Shown here: positions 37,505-46,639 of the stretch, one piece after another
Position numbering within the stretch: position 1 is the stretch's first letter
Layout: every line of letters begins with the position of its first letter
Source of the DNA: Chitinophagaceae bacterium
GTDB taxonomy: Bacteria > Bacteroidota > Bacteroidia > Chitinophagales > Chitinophagaceae
Length of the DNA: 64,000 nt
Assembly: GCA_014379345.1 (NCBI GenBank)
Contig: JACMLY010000095.1
Location: 1 to 64,000, forward strand
Direction: 5' to 3'
The notes under the pieces: model-generated
The model's input: only the letters and a program-made list of their open reading frames with translations
The model's database searches: none
Told to the model about the DNA's origin: nothing
Program-made: the position numbers and the translations under genes

Positions 37505-40500
37505 ATGATCAAATATATTTTTTTGTGGGTACTGGTTAGCGGTTTTGCAGCGTGTGGATTAAGAAATGAACATCTATTTGAAAAACTTGAATCCACTGGC
37601 ACAGGTATTCATTTTAATAACAAGATCACCGAAAATGATTCTGTGAATATTCTGGATATGGAATATGTGTACAACGGTGGAGGAGTAGCTATCGCCGATT
37701 TCAACAATGACAGTTTGCCAGATGTTTTCTTTACTGGCAATATGGTTGCTAACCAACTATACCTGAATGAAGGCAAGATGAAGTTTCGTGATGTTTCAAA
37801 AGCTGCCGGTATTTCGGGAAATAATAAATGGTGTACAGGTGTTGCCACTATAGATATTAATCAGGATGGCATGATGGATCTTTATGTTTGCGCTTCAATG
37901 AAGGACAATGCTGCTGAAAGGGCCAATATGCTTTTTATCAATAAAGGCGCAGGCAAAGATGGCACACCGGTTTTTGTTGACGAGGCTTCAGCGTATAACG
38001 TAGCAGATACCGGCCATTCGACTACTGCCGCATTTTTTGATTACGACAATGACGGCGACCTCGACCTCTATGTTCTTACCAATAAGATGGATAAGGTGTA
38101 TCCAAACCAATACCGTAAAAAGATCATTGATGGCTCTTCCCCAACAACTGATAAGTTATACCGCAATGACTGGGATTCATCCCTTGCTCATCCCCTATTT
38201 ACGGATGTTTCAAAACAGGCCGGCATACTCATTGAGGGTTTCGGATTAGGTCTTAATATTTCCGATATTAACAGGGATGGCTGGAAAGATATCTATGTGA
38301 CCAATGACTTCCTGACCAATGATCTATTATGGATTAATAACAGGAACGGAACTTTTACCAACAGAGCAGGCGATTATTTTAAGCACACTTCCTACTCTGC
38401 TATGGGAAATGACGTTGCCGATATTAATAATGATGGATTGGCTGATATCATCACCGCCGACATGTTACCAGGAACCAATTACAGGAAGAAAATGATGATG
38501 TCTGCAAATAGCTACCAGACAAATCTTAATAACAATGAATACGGTTTCGAGTATCAATATGGCAGAAACACATTGCAACTGAACCTTGGCAATTCGGTCA
38601 ATAAAAATGACTCTTTGAAACATCCCGTATTTGCGGAGATTGCTTTTTATGCAGGCGTTGCCGAAACAGATTGGAGCTGGACTCCTATGGTAACGGATTT
38701 CGACAATGACGGATTTCGCGATCTTATTATTACAAATGGCTTTCCAAAAGACATTACGGATCATGACTTCATGACCTATCGCGCGAACGCCAATAAAATT
38801 GCTTCTAAAGGAGAATTACTGGAGCAGATACCCGCCGTGAAATTACATAACTATGCTTTTCGCAACGATGGTGATTTGAAATTTTCTGATGTAACTGTGA
38901 AATGGGGTCTTTCAGAACCTTGTTTCTCTAATGGTGCTGCCTATGGGGATCTTGATAATGACGGTGACCTGGATTTTATTATTAATAATATCAATGACGA
39001 AGCATTTGTTTATGAAAACAAATCGCCAAATTCTGAAAGAAAGAATAACCATTACCTGCAAATAGATTTTAAAGGATCCCAGCATAATAAAAATGGAATC
39101 GGGGCATGGGTAGAACTATATTATGACAGTAGCAAACGCCAGGTTTACGAAAACTCGCCTTATAGAGGATATCTTTCATCTGTTCAGAATATCGCCCACT
39201 TTGGTTTGGGAAATAATTCGTCGATCGATTCCATCTCCATTAAATGGCCAAATGGAAAAATGCAGATCATGACCGACGTGAAGACAGATCAAAAAATAAC
39301 CGCCGATATCAAAAACGCTTTACTCTCTTACAGCTTTGATCGGTCTCCAAACAATAATACATTGTTTGAAGATGTTACGGAGGAGGTGAATATTGATTAC
39401 CAACAACAGGAAATAGATTTTGCTGACTTTAATATCCAGAAGTTATTGCCTCATAAGCTGTCTGAATATGGTCCGGGCCTAGCCGTGGGAGATATTGACG
39501 GAGATGGCCTTGATGATATCATCTGCGGAGGTTCGTATGGCTATAGTGCTTCTGTTTTTTTACAACAGGCCGATGGTAAATTCATAACGTCCGCGGTTAT
39601 CCCGGATGCGAATCCTAAAAGCAAACCGTGGGAAGATCTCGGCGTTTTATTATTCGATGCAGATGATGACAAAGATCTTGATCTCTACACTGTAAGTGGG
39701 AGTTATGAAAATGCCCCTGGATCAAAATCGTACCTCGATAAATTTTTTGTCAACAATGGCAAGGGTATATTTACGTATGACAGCCTTGCTTTTCCTCAGA
39801 ATGCAACCAGTAAATCCTGCGCAAGAGCTGTTGATTTCGATAAAGACGGCGATCTCGATATTTTTGTTGCCGGCAGGGTTGAACCTTGGAATTACCCTAA
39901 GCCGGTTAACAGCTTTATATATCGAAACGATTCAAAAAATGGAATCTTGCAGTTCACCGATGTTACAAACAACATAGCAAAAGATCTTTCTGGTATAGGG
40001 TTGGTTTGTGATGCAGTGTGGACGGACTTTGATAATGATGGATGGTCCGACCTCATTCTCGCTGGTGAATGGATGTCCGTTACTTTCCTAAAAAATGACA
40101 AAGGGATCTTTAAGAATATCACGGGGCAATCCGGTATAGAAAATGAAATAGGATTTTGGAATAGCATTGCACCGGGGGATTTTGACAACGATGGTGATAT
40201 TGACTATATCATTGGCAATATGGGTCAAAATACTTTTTATCGCGCCAGTAAACAATATCCGGTGAAAATGTATGCCAAAGATTTTGACAATAACGGGAGT
40301 TACGATGCCATTCCATCTTTGTACCTTTTTGATGAGCAAGGTAAAAAACAGGAATACCCGGCCCAGACCCGCGATGATCTTGTTAAACAGATTATTGGCA
40401 TGCGGTCAAAATTTCAAAATTATAAATCGCAAGCGATTGCGACCATGGATAAGCTCTTTACGCCTGAAGAATTAAAAGATGCTTTGGTACTACATGCGAA

Positions 40501-41071
40501 TAACTTTAAAACTTCTTTTATTAAAAATAATGGTGCTGGTAAATTTGAGGTGTTCCCTTTACCCGCATATGCCCAATTTTCTACGATTAATGGAATGGTT
40601 GCAGAGGATTTTGACGGGGATGGTAACCTGGATATTGTCATGAACGGAAATGATTTTGGAACTGAGACTACGGTGGGCCGTTATGACGCACTAAACGGGC
40701 TGTTTATGCGTGGAGATGGAAAGGGGAATTTTGTGTCGACATCAATTGCCGAATCAGGTATTTTCATTCCTGGCAACGGCAAGGCATTTGTTAAACTAAA
40801 AGCTGCAGCCGGAAAATGTTTGCTAGCAGGAGGCCAGAATCGGGGAGCTTTAAAAATATTTAAAAGCAAAAACACCGATCAGTTGATCCCTGTACTTCCC
40901 CTCGAAGTAAGTGCGCTTATCAAATACAAAGATGGCAGAGCACGCAGGGAGGAGATGTATTATGGGGCATCATTTCTTTCACAGTCGGGTAGGTTTTTGA
41001 ATGCAGGTAATAAGATCGGTTCAATTGAATTTATCGATTCAAAAGGCAATAAAAGATTAATCCAGCTATAA
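37505..41071 (+). CDS. VCBS/FG-GAP-repeat lipoprotein with ASPIC/UnbV domain
   Basis: A 1188-residue surface lipoprotein of the CRTAC1-like type. ATG 37505 gives MIKYIFLWVLVSGFAAC, signal peptide plus lipobox; the TTG at 37490 overlaps the promoter region. About 13 calcium-binding loops of the D-x-[DN]-x-[DN]-G type (DFNNDSLPD, DYDNDGDLD, DLDNDGDLD, DIDGDGLDD and others) indicate two beta-propellers. Between them (about residues 510-600) is an ASPIC/UnbV domain (KNGIGAWVELYYDSSKRQ, then SVQNIAHFGLGN and IKWPNGKMQ). Its function is probably binding at the cell surface. No catalytic motif was seen. The haloperoxidase gene begins two bases after its stop, which ties the two together. Confidence 0.88.
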   Translation: MIKYIFLWVLVSGFAACGLRNEHLFEKLESTGTGIHFNNKITENDSVNILDMEYVYNGGGVAIADFNNDSLPDVFFTGNMVANQLYLNEGKMKFRDVSKAAGISGNNKWCTGVATIDINQDGMMDLYVCASMKDNAAERANMLFINKGAGKDGTPVFVDEASAYNVADTGHSTTAAFFDYDNDGDLDLYVLTNKMDKVYPNQYRKKIIDGSSPTTDKLYRNDWDSSLAHPLFTDVSKQAGILIEGFGLGLNISDINRDGWKDIYVTNDFLTNDLLWINNRNGTFTNRAGDYFKHTSYSAMGNDVADINNDGLADIITADMLPGTNYRKKMMMSANSYQTNLNNNEYGFEYQYGRNTLQLNLGNSVNKNDSLKHPVFAEIAFYAGVAETDWSWTPMVTDFDNDGFRDLIITNGFPKDITDHDFMTYRANANKIASKGELLEQIPAVKLHNYAFRNDGDLKFSDVTVKWGLSEPCFSNGAAYGDLDNDGDLDFIINNINDEAFVYENKSPNSERKNNHYLQIDFKGSQHNKNGIGAWVELYYDSSKRQVYENSPYRGYLSSVQNIAHFGLGNNSSIDSISIKWPNGKMQIMTDVKTDQKITADIKNALLSYSFDRSPNNNTLFEDVTEEVNIDYQQQEIDFADFNIQKLLPHKLSEYGPGLAVGDIDGDGLDDIICGGSYGYSASVFLQQADGKFITSAVIPDANPKSKPWEDLGVLLFDADDDKDLDLYTVSGSYENAPGSKSYLDKFFVNNGKGIFTYDSLAFPQNATSKSCARAVDFDKDGDLDIFVAGRVEPWNYPKPVNSFIYRNDSKNGILQFTDVTNNIAKDLSGIGLVCDAVWTDFDNDGWSDLILAGEWMSVTFLKNDKGIFKNITGQSGIENEIGFWNSIAPGDFDNDGDIDYIIGNMGQNTFYRASKQYPVKMYAKDFDNNGSYDAIPSLYLFDEQGKKQEYPAQTRDDLVKQIIGMRSKFQNYKSQAIATMDKLFTPEELKDALVLHANNFKTSFIKNNGAGKFEVFPLPAYAQFSTINGMVAEDFDGDGNLDIVMNGNDFGTETTVGRYDALNGLFMRGDGKGNFVSTSIAESGIFIPGNGKAFVKLKAAAGKCLLAGGQNRGALKIFKSKNTDQLIPVLPLEVSALIKYKDGRARREEMYYGASFLSQSGRFLNAGNKIGSIEFIDSKGNKRLIQL

Positions 41072-41073
41072 TA

Positions 41074-42408
41074 ATGAGAGATTGTTTCAGATCGCTGAAT
41101 GTATTAGTGCACGCATTTATTTACGCGCTTCTGTTTGCATCATGTACTACAAATAAGTCCCGTGCTGATCTGGAGGATACTGAATTGCTTCATCAAAACC
41201 AGAAACAGCTTACGCAGGTTATCATTTATGATGTATTTAGTCCGCCGGTGGCAAGCAGGATATATGCATATACATCGATTGCGGCATACGAAGCAATCCG
41301 GTTTGCTGAAAATGGGTATCCATCGATTGCCGCGCAGCTGCATGATTTCCCCGCTATGCCAAAACCTGAAGAAGGAAAGAAATATAATTATGATCTTGCT
41401 GCAACAAAGGCATTTTTTACGGTAACGCATAAGGTGGTATTCTCCATTGATTCACTCAGGCAATACGAAGAGGATGTTTTTAACCAATTTAAAGAATCTC
41501 TGGATGAAGAAGTATACAATCGTTCGATTGCTTTCGGAGAGGCCATTGGTGCCAAGGTTTTGGAAAGATCTGCCAACGACAACTATAAAAAAACAAGGGG
41601 CATGGCCAAGTACCTGGGCAGTAAAGAAGATGGAAAATGGCAACCCACCTCGCCGGACTACATGGATGGCGTAGAGCCTTTCTGGCGGATGATCAAACCA
41701 TTTGTTCTGGATTCCGCCGGTCAATGCAAAATACCTCCACCGCCGGTATTCAGTAAGGATACCAATAGCGTGTTTTATAAAAATGCCAGGGAAGTATACA
41801 TTATCGGTAGTAATCTTGCAGACTCACAAAAAGTAATTGTTGAATACTGGGATGACAACCCTTTTGTAATGGAGCATAGCGGACATATGATGTTTGCCAA
41901 TAAAAAAATTACTCCGGGAGGACATTGGATGGGTATTGCTGCCGTTGCCAGCAGGAAAGCAAAGGCGGATGTAGTAAAGACAGCGCAGGCATATGCTTTA
42001 ACCGCCATTGCTTTGATTGATGGCTTTATTTCGTGCTGGGATGAAAAATACAGGCATGAAGTGGTACGTCCCATTACCGTTATTCATCATTTAATTGATG
42101 AAAAATGGCAACCCTATCTCCAGACCCCTCCGTTTCCTGAATATCCGAGTGGTCATAGTACCATATCCGCTTCGGCTGCTACGGTTCTTACGCACATTTT
42201 CGGAGAAAATTTTGCATTTCATGACGATAGTGACAAGGAATACATAGGAATGGAAAGAGATTTTACCTCGTTTAACGAGGCTGCGGCCGAAGCGGCTATC
42301 AGTAGGGTTTATGGAGGCATACATTATAAAACAGGCATGGAGGCAGGGGCCGACCAGGGCAAAAGAGTTGGCGCACTTCTTATTGAAAAAGTAAAAATAA
42401 AAGATTAG
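41074..42408 (+). CDS. Vanadium-dependent haloperoxidase lipoprotein (PAP2 superfamily)
   Basis: A 444-residue lipoprotein with lipobox LFASC near residue 24. The vanadate site of haloperoxidases is complete: K325 and R332 (KYRHEVVRP), S-G-H361 (PSGHS) and R411 with H417 (SRVYGGIHY). Spacings K-x6-R and R-x5-H equal those of characterised vanadium haloperoxidases. These enzymes use hydrogen peroxide to oxidise halides; acid phosphatases of the same fold share the site, so phosphatase activity is the main alternative. Being surface or periplasmic, it would act on exported or captured substrate. It lies between two VCBS lipoproteins. Confidence 0.87.
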   Translation: MRDCFRSLNVLVHAFIYALLFASCTTNKSRADLEDTELLHQNQKQLTQVIIYDVFSPPVASRIYAYTSIAAYEAIRFAENGYPSIAAQLHDFPAMPKPEEGKKYNYDLAATKAFFTVTHKVVFSIDSLRQYEEDVFNQFKESLDEEVYNRSIAFGEAIGAKVLERSANDNYKKTRGMAKYLGSKEDGKWQPTSPDYMDGVEPFWRMIKPFVLDSAGQCKIPPPPVFSKDTNSVFYKNAREVYIIGSNLADSQKVIVEYWDDNPFVMEHSGHMMFANKKITPGGHWMGIAAVASRKAKADVVKTAQAYALTAIALIDGFISCWDEKYRHEVVRPITVIHHLIDEKWQPYLQTPPFPEYPSGHSTISASAATVLTHIFGENFAFHDDSDKEYIGMERDFTSFNEAAAEAAISRVYGGIHYKTGMEAGADQGKRVGALLIEKVKIKD

Positions 42409-42484
42409 CCTCGGGTGTTAATTGATCAGTTGTATTCGGTAATGTATTTGTAAAGATCAAATCATTTTTTGGAGATATTGTGGC

Positions 42485-43990
42485 ATGAAAACAATGGTTA
42501 TTGCTTTGGTTTTAGTTTCAGTTGTAGCATCTCTTTTACACTTTGCCAGCTGTAACAGCAACGATCATTCTTTCAAGGATAAAAATATACAGCAAGGATT
42601 TCAACTTTCGCAAAAATATTGCAATACCTGCCATTTATTGCCTGAGCCCGACTTGCTTAATAAAATAACCTGGGCTGAATATGTGCTTCCTAAGATGGGA
42701 GGCATGCTGGGGTTTCAGCGTTTCGCATCTGATTATATTGAACTATCCGACACTGCCCAGTCACTCACCCTTGAACAATGGAAAAATATTGTTCGCTACT
42801 ACGTGTCACAAGCCCCTGAAAACCCGATTGAAAGGTCTGCATCCTCTCCGGAGATTATTACTGAATTGCCTTATTTTAAAATAGAAATGCCGGTTACGAC
42901 CGTTAAAGCTCCCGCTACTACGATGGTTCTGGTGAATACTGATAAGAAAGAAATTGTATTTGCTGATGGAATAACGGAGCATCTCTATATTTTGTCTTCG
43001 GATCGTGTTACAGACTCCGTTAAAATAGGCATTGGTATTTCTGCTTTTCATAGCAATGATTCAGGATTTACTGCTTTGGCAATGGGAGTCTTGCATCCCT
43101 CTGATTCAAAAAACGGCCGGCTTTACCTCGTCGGAAAAGACAGTTCTAAATCCATGATTTTGATCGATAGTCTTCAACGACCGGTACATGCAGGTTATTC
43201 TGATCTCAATAATGATGGTAAGCAGGATATCATTGTATGTGAATTTGGAAATGCAACCGGCCTGTTAAGTTGGTTTGAAAGAAAATCTGAAATAAAATTT
43301 GTAAAACATGTTCTCAGGGCTTTTCCGGGCGCCGTTAAAACCGAAGTGTATGATTTCAACAGGGATGGACGTCAGGATATAATGGCGCTAATGGCCCAGG
43401 GAGACGAAGGTTTTTTTATTTATTATAACCAGGGTAATGCAAATTTCAGGGAACAAAGAATAGTAAGATTATCGCCGTCATTCGGATCGAATTATTTTGA
43501 ACTGGCCGATTTTAACAATGATGGATTTCCTGATATCCTTGCTTCCAACGGAGATAACGGAGATTATCCACCAATAAAGAAAGCATATCACGGTATCCGC
43601 ATCTATCTCAACAACGGCAATAATGAATTTTCTGAAAAAATATTCTTGGCTGTTAATGGTGTCGGCAAGGTGATGGCAAAAGATTTTGATGCGGACGGAG
43701 ATCTGGATCTTGCTTCGATATCTTATTTCCCTGACTTTAAACAAACTCCGGAAGAAAGTTTTATTTTTTGGAGAAACGATGGTGAACTTCATTTCCATCC
43801 CGCTTCATTTGCAGAATCAAGTGCAGGGCGCTGGCTGACAATGGACGCTAATGATATTGATGAAGATGGTGATATCGATATTGTGCTTGGAAATGCAAGA
43901 TTTCCTTTGGGCGATATTCCACCCGAATTGATGAGAAAATGGAATGTATACAGTCCTTCTGTTTTGATTCTCAGGAATACTCTTCACTGA
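42485..43990 (+). CDS. Cytochrome c-type and VCBS-repeat lipoprotein
   Basis: A 501-residue lipoprotein with lipobox FASC (C23). Residues about 40-110 carry one haem-binding motif C46-N-T-C49-H50 and a Met-rich stretch YVLPKMGGMLGF that could supply the distal ligand. The rest is a FG-GAP/VCBS propeller with five calcium loops (DLNNDGKQD, DFNRDGRQD, DFNNDGFPD, DFDADGDLD, DIDEDGDID). A haem next to a propeller suggests a surface electron-transfer or peroxide-linked role. It is the last gene of the haloperoxidase locus, 76 bases after it. Confidence 0.85.
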   Translation: MKTMVIALVLVSVVASLLHFASCNSNDHSFKDKNIQQGFQLSQKYCNTCHLLPEPDLLNKITWAEYVLPKMGGMLGFQRFASDYIELSDTAQSLTLEQWKNIVRYYVSQAPENPIERSASSPEIITELPYFKIEMPVTTVKAPATTMVLVNTDKKEIVFADGITEHLYILSSDRVTDSVKIGIGISAFHSNDSGFTALAMGVLHPSDSKNGRLYLVGKDSSKSMILIDSLQRPVHAGYSDLNNDGKQDIIVCEFGNATGLLSWFERKSEIKFVKHVLRAFPGAVKTEVYDFNRDGRQDIMALMAQGDEGFFIYYNQGNANFREQRIVRLSPSFGSNYFELADFNNDGFPDILASNGDNGDYPPIKKAYHGIRIYLNNGNNEFSEKIFLAVNGVGKVMAKDFDADGDLDLASISYFPDFKQTPEESFIFWRNDGELHFHPASFAESSAGRWLTMDANDIDEDGDIDIVLGNARFPLGDIPPELMRKWNVYSPSVLILRNTLH

Positions 43991-44007
43991 CATTCTTGTT
44001 TCGGGTT

Positions 44008-44195
44008 GCTTGCAATTCGTTGTGTTTTTTGTGTCTTCCTATGTACTCTGTGCATTACCTCCTGTACCTCGGTGGTTAAAAAACGATTGAATTGCAAGAC
44101 GCTTTATTTGTTACACCGATCTAACCACAGAGATACAGAAGGTGGTGCACAGATGCGACGGAGGTATGCACAAAGAGCACGAAGGACAACTCGTA
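44008..44195. repeat. Imperfect inverted repeat of the CCACAGAG type before the rlmI-like gene
   Basis: Arms 44047-44078 and 44122-44153 are reverse complements with about five mismatches in 32 bases. Similar CACAGAG/CACAAAG words continue to about 44190 and to 44021 on the other side. A short outer pair (TTGCAATTC near 44011 and GAATTGCAAG near 44088) also matches. This fills most of the 268-base gap, which has no gene. Confidence 0.7.
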
Positions 44196-44245
44196 CATCA
44201 ACTACTCATTTTTGATCGCATACATGATAAGTCTCATCCGTTCTT

Positions 44246-44253
44246 TACATTTG
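44246..44253 (+). promoter_or_regulatory. -7 box TACATTTG at the rlmI-like start
   Basis: A perfect TAnnTTTG box ends five bases before ATG 44259, so transcription would begin at or next to the start codon, giving a leaderless mRNA. No well-spaced -33 box was found. Confidence 0.4.
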
Positions 44254-44258
44254 CCGTT

Positions 44259-45431
44259 ATGACGGATATTATCCTGAAGAAAAAAATCAGCAATCGTGTA
44301 TTGAACGGCCATCCCTGGATATTTGCCAACGAGATCAACGAATCGGGTGCACAGGTTGAATCAGGAGAGATAGCAGATGTGTATACACACGATAAAAAAT
44401 TTATAGGGAAGGGTTATACTAATCCCAGATCACAAATTTTTGTCAGGCTCTTAACCAGAGACAGGAATGAAGAGATAAACGATGATTTTTTTTACCGTCG
44501 TTTGCTGAGGGCCTGGCAGTATCGGAAGCAGTTGGGATACGATGAAAATTGCCGGCTAATTTTTGGCGAGGCCGATGATCTTCCGCAATTGATCATTGAT
44601 AAATTCAACGATTATTTTGTTGTACAAACCCTGGCGCTGGGTATTGATATATGGAAGCCTTCAATAGTAAGCGCATTGAATAAAATATTCGATCCCAAGG
44701 GCATCTACGAGCGCAATGATGTTCCGGTTCGCGAACTGGAAGGACTTGACCAACGCAAAGGTTTTTTGTCTGAGGCTTTCGATACAGAGATCATTATTCA
44801 TGAGAATGGATTACAATTTTATGTTGATGTTGAGAAAGGACAGAAGACAGGTTATTTTCTGGATCAACAGGATAATCGGAGAGCCATTCAAAATATCGTA
44901 AAAGGGGCCGATGTATTAGGGGCATTTACCTACACCGGTTCATTTGAGATCCATGCGGCTCATTATGGAGCGAAATCTGTATTGGGACTGGATATTTCTG
45001 AAAATGCAGTTGCACAAGCTAATAAGAATGCAGCATTGAATAAATATGAAAATGTGTGTCGCTTTGAATACGCCAACGCATTTGATGTTTTGAAAACCTG
45101 GGCCAGGGAACATAAGCAATACGATGTGGTGATGTTGGATCCTCCATCCTTTACAAAATCGAGGGCAACAATACAGAAAGCGATTACGGGCTATAAGGAA
45201 ATAAATCTGCGGGGAATGAAGCTGGTAAAACCAGGCGGCTTTTTAGTGACCTCGAGTTGTACAAACCTGGTTACCGCGCAGGTGTTTTTAGAAATTATTG
45301 AAATGGCTGCTAAGGATGCAAGAAGAAGGATCAGGCAGGTGGTATTTAATACCCAATCAGCAGATCATCCGATAATCTGGAACCTCGAAAACACGCATTA
45401 TCTTAAATTTCTGATTGTTCAGGTGATGTGA
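44259..45431 (+). CDS. RlmI-like class I SAM-dependent rRNA (cytosine-C5) methyltransferase
   Basis: A 390-residue protein with start ATG 44259 (MTDIILKKKISNRVLNGHPW). An N-terminal PUA RNA-binding domain (about 1-75, NGHPWIFANEI) precedes an EEHEE region and a Rossmann methyltransferase. SAM loop VLGAFTYTGSFEIHAAHYGA, acidic LGLDISENAV, catalytic VVMLDPPSFTKSR (DPPSF) and TSSCTN, whose Cys is the likely nucleophile neighbour. The RlmI family modifies C1962 of 23S rRNA in E. coli; the same role is inferred here. It runs alone on this strand with repeat sequence before and after. Confidence 0.9.
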   Translation: MTDIILKKKISNRVLNGHPWIFANEINESGAQVESGEIADVYTHDKKFIGKGYTNPRSQIFVRLLTRDRNEEINDDFFYRRLLRAWQYRKQLGYDENCRLIFGEADDLPQLIIDKFNDYFVVQTLALGIDIWKPSIVSALNKIFDPKGIYERNDVPVRELEGLDQRKGFLSEAFDTEIIIHENGLQFYVDVEKGQKTGYFLDQQDNRRAIQNIVKGADVLGAFTYTGSFEIHAAHYGAKSVLGLDISENAVAQANKNAALNKYENVCRFEYANAFDVLKTWAREHKQYDVVMLDPPSFTKSRATIQKAITGYKEINLRGMKLVKPGGFLVTSSCTNLVTAQVFLEIIEMAAKDARRRIRQVVFNTQSADHPIIWNLENTHYLKFLIVQVM

Positions 45432-45475
45432 GATGGATGAAGTACGAAGTGCGAAGTACGATGTGTGATGTTTGA
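45432..45475. repeat. Short GAAGTACGA-type repeats after the rlmI-like gene
   Basis: Three to four degenerate copies of GAAGTACGA/GAAGTGCGA in the first about 45 bases after the stop codon. The remainder of the 162-base gap, to 45593, is AT-rich without a gene. Confidence 0.6.
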
Positions 45476-45593
45476 AGGTAGTAAATATGAAATCGGAGTT
45501 TGAAAGAGTATTTAAAGCAAAACAATTACGAATACACAAATTGCCTTAATGTTAAAGGGGAAATTAAAAGACGAACGTTAATTATAAGGAAAG

Positions 45594-45941
45594 CTATTTT
45601 GATACCTGGAATTTTCCCGAATCAACCATTTTGCCGCTTTTGTCCTTTAACTGGAAGATATATACGCCACGATAAAAATCGGTGAGATTGACAATGGTTC
45701 GGGGAGTTACATTGTTCACTTCAAATACTTTTTTTCCAAGAAAATTAAATATTTGAAAGTTATATGACTTATCGTAGCCTTTCTGAAAATCAAAATTAAT
45801 AATGGAAGTAGCCGGGTTGGGATAGAACTTGATGATCTTTGTAGTACCAGGTTCTTCTACAGATGGAGCCACAGGACGATCCTGGCTTTTAGCTGTAAAT
45901 GACAATAAAAGGGTTATGATCAAAGGGTAAAAAATCTTCAT
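45594..45941 (-). CDS. Mini secreted protein consisting almost only of a T9SS type A sorting domain
   Basis: A 115-residue product from ATG at 45941: signal peptide (MKIFYPLIITLLLSFTAKSQ), a short Pro/Ser/Glu linker of about 18 residues, and then the whole C-terminal sorting domain (KFYPNPATSIINFDF, FLGKKVFEV, YRGVYIFQLKDKSGKM and SGKFQV). Cargo proteins normally have hundreds of residues before this tail. Either this is a remnant of a larger protein, or a small surface protein. An ATG ten codons upstream also exists but the signal peptide fits the later one. Confidence 0.82.
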   Translation of the reverse strand: MKIFYPLIITLLLSFTAKSQDRPVAPSVEEPGTTKIIKFYPNPATSIINFDFQKGYDKSYNFQIFNFLGKKVFEVNNVTPRTIVNLTDFYRGVYIFQLKDKSGKMVDSGKFQVSK

Positions 45942-46071
45942 GTACGATGATATTTTACGATTACAGCTCAAGATATTCTCTTTTATTCAATTTTACAAGC
46001 ACTCCTGCTAAATTTAGGGTATTTATAAGAAGAACTACCTAGCCGCAACCGATCGGGTATACTATTGATAT

Positions 46072-46542
46072 TCAATTACATAAGGAAAGTACTGACTGAA
46101 TATTTTGAAAATCAGGGGTTTCACTCGCATTTTCCAACACTTCGGCATATTGAACGGTCCCGGCCTTATCAATTACAAAGGCCGCTCTTTTTGAAACGCC
46201 TTTCATATCAAGCCCAAATTTCTCGTACAATGATCCATAAGCCGCCGAAACTTCTTTATTGAAATCACTTAACAGCGAAAAATTAAGATTTTGATCCTGT
46301 TTATACCTTGCAAGCGTGTAATGGGAGTCGACGCTTATTCCAAAAACCTCAGCACTTAATTTCTCATAATCGCTGATAGTATCTCTTACGCTGCAAAGTT
46401 CTTTGGTACAAACACGGGTAAAGGCAAACGGGAAAAACAGTAATACGATATTCTTCCCTCTCAAATCGCTGAGAGTTACTTTTTTTTTCTCCGAATCATA
46501 TAATGAAAAATCCGGAGCTTTCTGGCCAGGTTCAATTTTCAT
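46072..46542 (-). CDS. Peroxiredoxin (AhpC/TSA, BCP/AhpE-like)
   Basis: A 156-residue thiol peroxidase. ATG at 46542 (MKIEPGQKAPDFSLYDSEKK) is chosen; longer in-frame extensions run into the neighbouring gene's end and lack family similarity. The peroxidatic Cys lies in FPFAFTRVCTKELC, which keeps the P-x3-T-x2-C pattern, and a second Cys six residues later could be resolving. VFGISVDSHYTLARYK and FNKEVSAAYG are typical. It reduces hydrogen and organic peroxides in the cytoplasm. It lies 97 bases downstream of the PorP-like gene on the same strand. Confidence 0.9.
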   Translation of the reverse strand: MKIEPGQKAPDFSLYDSEKKKVTLSDLRGKNIVLLFFPFAFTRVCTKELCSVRDTISDYEKLSAEVFGISVDSHYTLARYKQDQNLNFSLLSDFNKEVSAAYGSLYEKFGLDMKGVSKRAAFVIDKAGTVQYAEVLENASETPDFQNIQSVLSLCN

Positions 46543-46639
46543 TGTGTTTATTTTTTCTTTCAATTCGCGTCCCCAAATTCGCGTCACCAAACTAACAAGA
46601 TTCGCATTTAAATGTTCGTGAACGGAAAAAAAGAAGAGA

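Noticed and set aside
32401-43990. Classical polysaccharide utilisation locus
   Set aside because: No glycoside hydrolase, lyase, sulfatase or hybrid sensor is present beside SusCD.
44006-44215. Small protein of about 69 residues before the rlmI-like gene
   Set aside because: It lies fully in the CACAGAG-type inverted repeat and has no protein-like features; it also overlaps the likely promoter.
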